In this document: positions 61,107 through 64,000 of the stretch, piece by piece
Position numbering within the stretch: the first letter of the stretch is position 1
How the letters are laid out: every line of letters begins with the position of its first letter
Assembly: GCA_964503335.1 (NCBI GenBank)
Contig: CAZCZZ010000003.1
Span: forward strand, 1-64,000
DNA length: 64,000 nucleotides
From: CAZCZZ01 sp964503335
GTDB lineage: Bacteria; Verrucomicrobiota; Kiritimatiellia; CAIVKH01
Direction: 5' to 3'
Program-made: the position numbers and the translations under genes
Notes under the pieces: generated by a model
What the model saw: the letters and a program-made list of their open reading frames with translations, nothing else
Databases searched by the model: none
Told to the model about the DNA's origin: nothing

Positions 61107-61904
61107 TCAATCCCGATCCTTCACGGGCTTGACCCACAGGTCGTCGCCCGGACCGAGCACCTTGTTCAAGCTCAGGCGGATATTGGCGACCGGCACCTCG
61201 GCCATCATGCGCGCACACAGGCGGCGCTCATCCTGGCTTACCCAGAACGTGACCTTGCCCTTGCGGACAAACAGGCCCTGAAAGGCCGCTTCGGGCTCAA
61301 CGCGAATGGTCTCAATCTTGCCGAAGCGGTCGAGCTTCACCGTCTCGATCTTCTTCGGCTTCACGAACACCTCGTACAGTTTCTCGTCGGCCATGATGCG
61401 ATGGACCGTCGTCCCGCCGACGTTAAAGCCATCCTTCCGGAGGTAGTACATGAGTGAAATGATGTCGCGCGTGTCCTCCGCGATCGCAAATTCCTTCTTC
61501 TTGCCGCTCTTGTGGGATTCCCATTTCGCGATCTTGTTCGCGTGGTCAAAGAGCGTGACCTCGTCCGCCCTGTACTTTCCCTCACTCAGCTTCTTCACAA
61601 ACCGCAACGGTAGGAAGGTCTCTGGATCAACCAGGCTCTCGAGCAGGTCGTTCACGGGATAGATCGAATCCATGAGGCCGTAGGTCTTCGTGCGGAAGCG
61701 GATGGCGATGACCTTGCGGCCTTCGAATTCCTCCCACGACGTCGTGACGTGCGTTTGTCCGATGTCGAGGAAGCCCCACTCGATGTCGTAAATCTGTTCC
61801 TCGCCGACCTGAAACCAGAGATTCGTCGGCTGCTCGCCCTCCGCACGTGCAGGCCCCGCGCTGGTGATGATCACGAGGACGAGGACCAGCCACCGCAGCT
61901 TCAT
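61107..61904 (-). CDS. DUF3108 domain exported protein
   Basis: A 265-residue protein with a signal peptide (RWLVLVLVIITSAGPARAEG) and a beta-rich DUF3108 domain (about 30-240), including GEEQIYDIEWGFLDIGQTHV and FRTKTYGLMDSIYPVNDLLESLVDPETFLPLRF. DUF3108 proteins are periplasmic, possibly envelope-binding, of unknown function. The ATG overlaps the holA stop by 4 bases. Order with holA and rfaE1/kdsB suggests an envelope gene cluster. Confidence 0.85.
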   Translation of the reverse strand: MKLRWLVLVLVIITSAGPARAEGEQPTNLWFQVGEEQIYDIEWGFLDIGQTHVTTSWEEFEGRKVIAIRFRTKTYGLMDSIYPVNDLLESLVDPETFLPLRFVKKLSEGKYRADEVTLFDHANKIAKWESHKSGKKKEFAIAEDTRDIISLMYYLRKDGFNVGGTTVHRIMADEKLYEVFVKPKKIETVKLDRFGKIETIRVEPEAAFQGLFVRKGKVTFWVSQDERRLCARMMAEVPVANIRLSLNKVLGPGDDLWVKPVKDRD

Positions 61905-63037
61905 GCCGCCTCCGCCGATTTGCGCTGTGGCTTGAGCCAGCGAATGATCGCGAGTTCAAGGAGTAGCTCCGGCGGAACCGAGCTGGATCGCACCTGCTCT
62001 TGCAGTGACAGGATGTCGTTCTTGAGCGAGAGCAGTTCCTGCATCGAGAACTTTGCAGCGATCTCGGCGGCTTTCGTCACGCGGAATGGATGCATCTTGC
62101 GCGGATCGGGATCAAGCATCGACAGCATCCGATCCACCGCAGGGTCATCGCTCCACTCCGGGTTGCCGTAGCGCGCGGGCGGACGCATCCAGCGCCGCTG
62201 GATGCAGTCCTTGATAATCAACCATTCGCGCGCGCTCTTCTCGAGGAATGTGAGCATCAGGATGGGATGCTGTCGCTGCGCCAGCAACAACCGCAACTGC
62301 TTCAAGGCTTCGCGCAGGTTTCGCTCGCCGACAAACTGCGCCAACTCCCACGGCGGAATCTCGCGCGTCGGGGCGACCATCGTGAGCACATCCTGCAGGG
62401 TCACGTCGCGGCGCTTCTGTACATACAGATCGAGCTTCTCGACCTCCTGTCGAAGCATCCTGATGTCCGGCCCAACCCGCGCCACGAGCGCCTGACGGGC
62501 CGACTCCTCCATCCGCAAGCCGTGCTGCTGAATCAGGTCGGCCAGTGCTTCCCTCGTGAACGCGTCCGCCTCGCGAGCCTTGTCGGGCACACTGAATTCG
62601 CGCACCTCGGCAGCGGTCTGGCAGGCCTTGTAGAACGCGGAACGTTTGTCCACCGCGGGCGAACTGATGACGAGCTTCTGTCCATCCATGACGCCGCGCT
62701 TGATCTCATCGACCAGCTCGCCGACCTTCTTTTTTACTTCCTCGTACTTTCCCGGCTCGCCGCTGCTGAGGAAGCTGGCGTCCTTCAGCCAGATCGTCTT
62801 GCCGGCGCCGAAGAAGCCGACGGTCTGGACGGCGAGAAGCGTCTTGGACACGGCATTGACGGCCTCGTCCACGGTGTCCACGGCCCCATCGATGACATCC
62901 AGGCTCAGCGACTGCTGGTCCTGCGGACACAGAGAATTCACAAGCTCCCGGCACGAGGTGGACACCTGGTCGGCATCGTCCCCGAAGACGAGAAAGACCG
63001 TCTTCGCTGTTTCCGCCTTCTTGCTACTTGTCGCCAT
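61901..63037 (-). CDS. holA: DNA polymerase III delta subunit
   Basis: A 378-residue clamp-loader subunit with a divergent AAA+ module and C-terminal collar domain. Recognisable parts are the start TAKTVFLVFGDDADQVS, DAVSKTLLAVQTVGFFGAGKTIWLKDASF, and the C-terminal RLLLAQRQHPILMLTFLEKSAREW. Such proteins lack a functional Walker A, as seen here. Length is normal. It overlaps the following DUF3108 gene by 4 bases and the preceding HELVH gene by 14 bases. Confidence 0.9.
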   Translation of the reverse strand: MATSSKKAETAKTVFLVFGDDADQVSTSCRELVNSLCPQDQQSLSLDVIDGAVDTVDEAVNAVSKTLLAVQTVGFFGAGKTIWLKDASFLSSGEPGKYEEVKKKVGELVDEIKRGVMDGQKLVISSPAVDKRSAFYKACQTAAEVREFSVPDKAREADAFTREALADLIQQHGLRMEESARQALVARVGPDIRMLRQEVEKLDLYVQKRRDVTLQDVLTMVAPTREIPPWELAQFVGERNLREALKQLRLLLAQRQHPILMLTFLEKSAREWLIIKDCIQRRWMRPPARYGNPEWSDDPAVDRMLSMLDPDPRKMHPFRVTKAAEIAAKFSMQELLSLKNDILSLQEQVRSSSVPPELLLELAIIRWLKPQRKSAEAA

Positions 63038-63926
63038 GATCGTTGCTTGCCCGCCTGTACGTCACCATGCCATCCAGCATGCGATGCAGCTTTCGAGATT
63101 GCTCCGTTGTAACTCCGAAACGATCCGACAAAAGGCTCAAGAAATCAATGTCCCGTCCGTCGCAGGCCGCGCGAATCACGTCCGGGAACACTTCTTCGCC
63201 CAGTTGTTGAACGGTCCACGCCACGACGGCCTCGGTTGTCGCATAAAACGCCCGGGCCTGATACGTATCGGGTGGATACGCGTTCTGCCGCTCTGCCTGC
63301 TTGAGCGACATCGCCCGCACTTCACCGCGGCTGAACGACTTGTCCGCGTCCTCTCCCTGCTTCTCCAGGAACTCCCTCTCGACCTCATTCCCCAGGTAGA
63401 GCGCTGTTCCTTCGTCCAGCCAAAGCGGCAGGTTGTCCGCGCACAACTCGCGCACGCGGACATGAACCAGCTCGTGCACCACGCGCCGCGCCATGTCCCC
63501 GTCTGCCCTGGCCGTCAATACGAAGAGCTCCCTGCCCAACTGCATCGCCAGCCCATCCGGACGAAACCCGTGCTTCTGAATCAACTTCTCCCACTGCTTC
63601 TCGTCGTCGATGAGAAAGACGTGGATCTTCTGTGTGCGCGCCGGCAGGTAGAGCTTGCGGCCGATCTCGTCCACGGCGAATCCCGCTGCCTGCGCCGCGG
63701 CATCGACGCTCCGGATCGATGCGCCGTGACAGATCGTGCGGTCACCCTCCGCGTGAAACCACGCGGTGCCACCCGACTCGAGCACCTGCCTGCCCAGGGC
63801 GGAGAGCTCACGGTCCGACACATCAAGCCACGCCTTCATCCGGTAGACCGGCGCATCTTCCCCGGCGCGCGCGATGCCAGCCGCGACGAGCAGGCCACAG
63901 AACATCCGGATGATGGGTCGAAGCAT
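63024..63926 (-). CDS. exported zinc metallopeptidase-like protein
   Basis: A 300-residue exported protein. The start ATG 63926 gives a signal peptide (LRPIIRMFCGLLVAAGIARAG). The central part carries a gluzincin-like HELVHVRVRELCADN motif (HExxH) followed by WLDEGTALYLG, a layout like the peptidase MA-like or DUF1570 families, with Glu as the third ligand. It is probably an active periplasmic zinc peptidase. It overlaps holA by 14 bases and follows the end of a gene cut by the window edge. Confidence 0.72.
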   Translation of the reverse strand: MLRPIIRMFCGLLVAAGIARAGEDAPVYRMKAWLDVSDRELSALGRQVLESGGTAWFHAEGDRTICHGASIRSVDAAAQAAGFAVDEIGRKLYLPARTQKIHVFLIDDEKQWEKLIQKHGFRPDGLAMQLGRELFVLTARADGDMARRVVHELVHVRVRELCADNLPLWLDEGTALYLGNEVEREFLEKQGEDADKSFSRGEVRAMSLKQAERQNAYPPDTYQARAFYATTEAVVAWTVQQLGEEVFPDVIRAACDGRDIDFLSLLSDRFGVTTEQSRKLHRMLDGMVTYRRASNDHGDK

Positions 63927-63928
63927 TC

Positions 63929-64000
63929 TCACTCTTGCTGACGGTAGAGTCCGCAAGCTACCTTGTCACGAGTGAACCCGACCGCTTCCCATTCGATGTT
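63929..64000 (-). CDS. 3' end of an unidentified upstream gene (partial)
   Basis: On the minus strand the frame from 64000 reads 23 codons ending FTRDKVACGLYRQQE and a TGA at 63931-63929, two bases before the ATG of the metallopeptidase-like gene. The fit of stop and start suggests the end of a coupled upstream gene. The product is not recognisable from this short tail. Confidence 0.45.
   Translation of the reverse strand, partial: NIEWEAVGFTRDKVACGLYRQQE

Noticed and set aside
1..64000. Genome-wide recoding of TAG as Gln
   Set aside because: Many intact genes here end in TAG (for example nusB, ribE, pgl, udp, thyA), so TAG is a normal stop codon.
1..64000. CRISPR arrays, insertion sequences, phage genes, rRNA genes
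   Set aside because: No spaced direct repeats, transposase motifs, phage structural motifs or rRNA sequence were seen on either strand.

Overview
The window is a dense, GC-rich bacterial chromosome segment with no gene-free stretch longer than about 300 bases. It carries about 51 protein genes, three tRNA genes and one clear riboswitch. Kdo and heptose genes (kdsB, a RfaE1-type kinase), an LpxL-like acyltransferase, lipoproteins and exosortase H point to a diderm. Giant secreted proteins with thrombospondin type 3 repeats, and a LysM lipoprotein just upstream of murG-murC-ddl (as nlpD lies in Chlamydia), suggest the PVC group, perhaps Verrucomicrobiota or Kiritimatiellota. That placement is inference; no rRNA is present.

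Layout, left to right. 1-5.6 kb: a small unknown gene, then a leftward riboflavin operon (ribBA-ribH-nusB-ftsY-ribD-ribE) behind an FMN riboswitch with promoter, aptamer and terminator all visible. 5.6-10.8 kb: GYD protein, HMCES/YedK, zinc-ribbon protein, a small Spy-like secreted protein, a sensor gene broken by an in-frame TAG, folA-thyA, uridine phosphorylase and rubredoxin. 10.8-20.6 kb: zwf, pntAA-pntAB-pntB, a hybrid histidine kinase, pgl, an LpxL-like acyltransferase and glgC (NADPH supply, envelope, glycogen). 20.6-37 kb: a lipoprotein, a 4170-residue subtilase-based surface protein, a coiled-coil secreted protein and a WD40/DUF11/thrombospondin-3 secreted protein. 37-40.3 kb: dinG, an exosortase-H-associated membrane protein and exosortase H, the last also broken by an in-frame TAG. 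40.3-48 kb: tRNA-Gly, tRNA-Leu, a thioredoxin-fold protein, tRNA-Lys, a secreted prenyltransferase-like repeat protein, a GH127 family enzyme, a Tat-exported phosphoesterase and two tandem VanZ-family proteins that share an extra C-terminal domain. 48-64 kb: malQ and a long leftward envelope/division run: a HELVH protein, holA, DUF3108, RfaE1-type kinase, kdsB, a glutamine amidotransferase, a TPR-LysM lipoprotein, two uncharacterised membrane proteins, murG, murC, ddl, ftsQ, ftsA, ftsZ.

The points most worth a second look are the hairpin inserted into loop 2 of the FMN riboswitch, the two genes interrupted by a single in-frame amber codon, the paired VanZ proteins with a shared undescribed domain, and the uncharacterised membrane and LysM genes fused to the division cluster.
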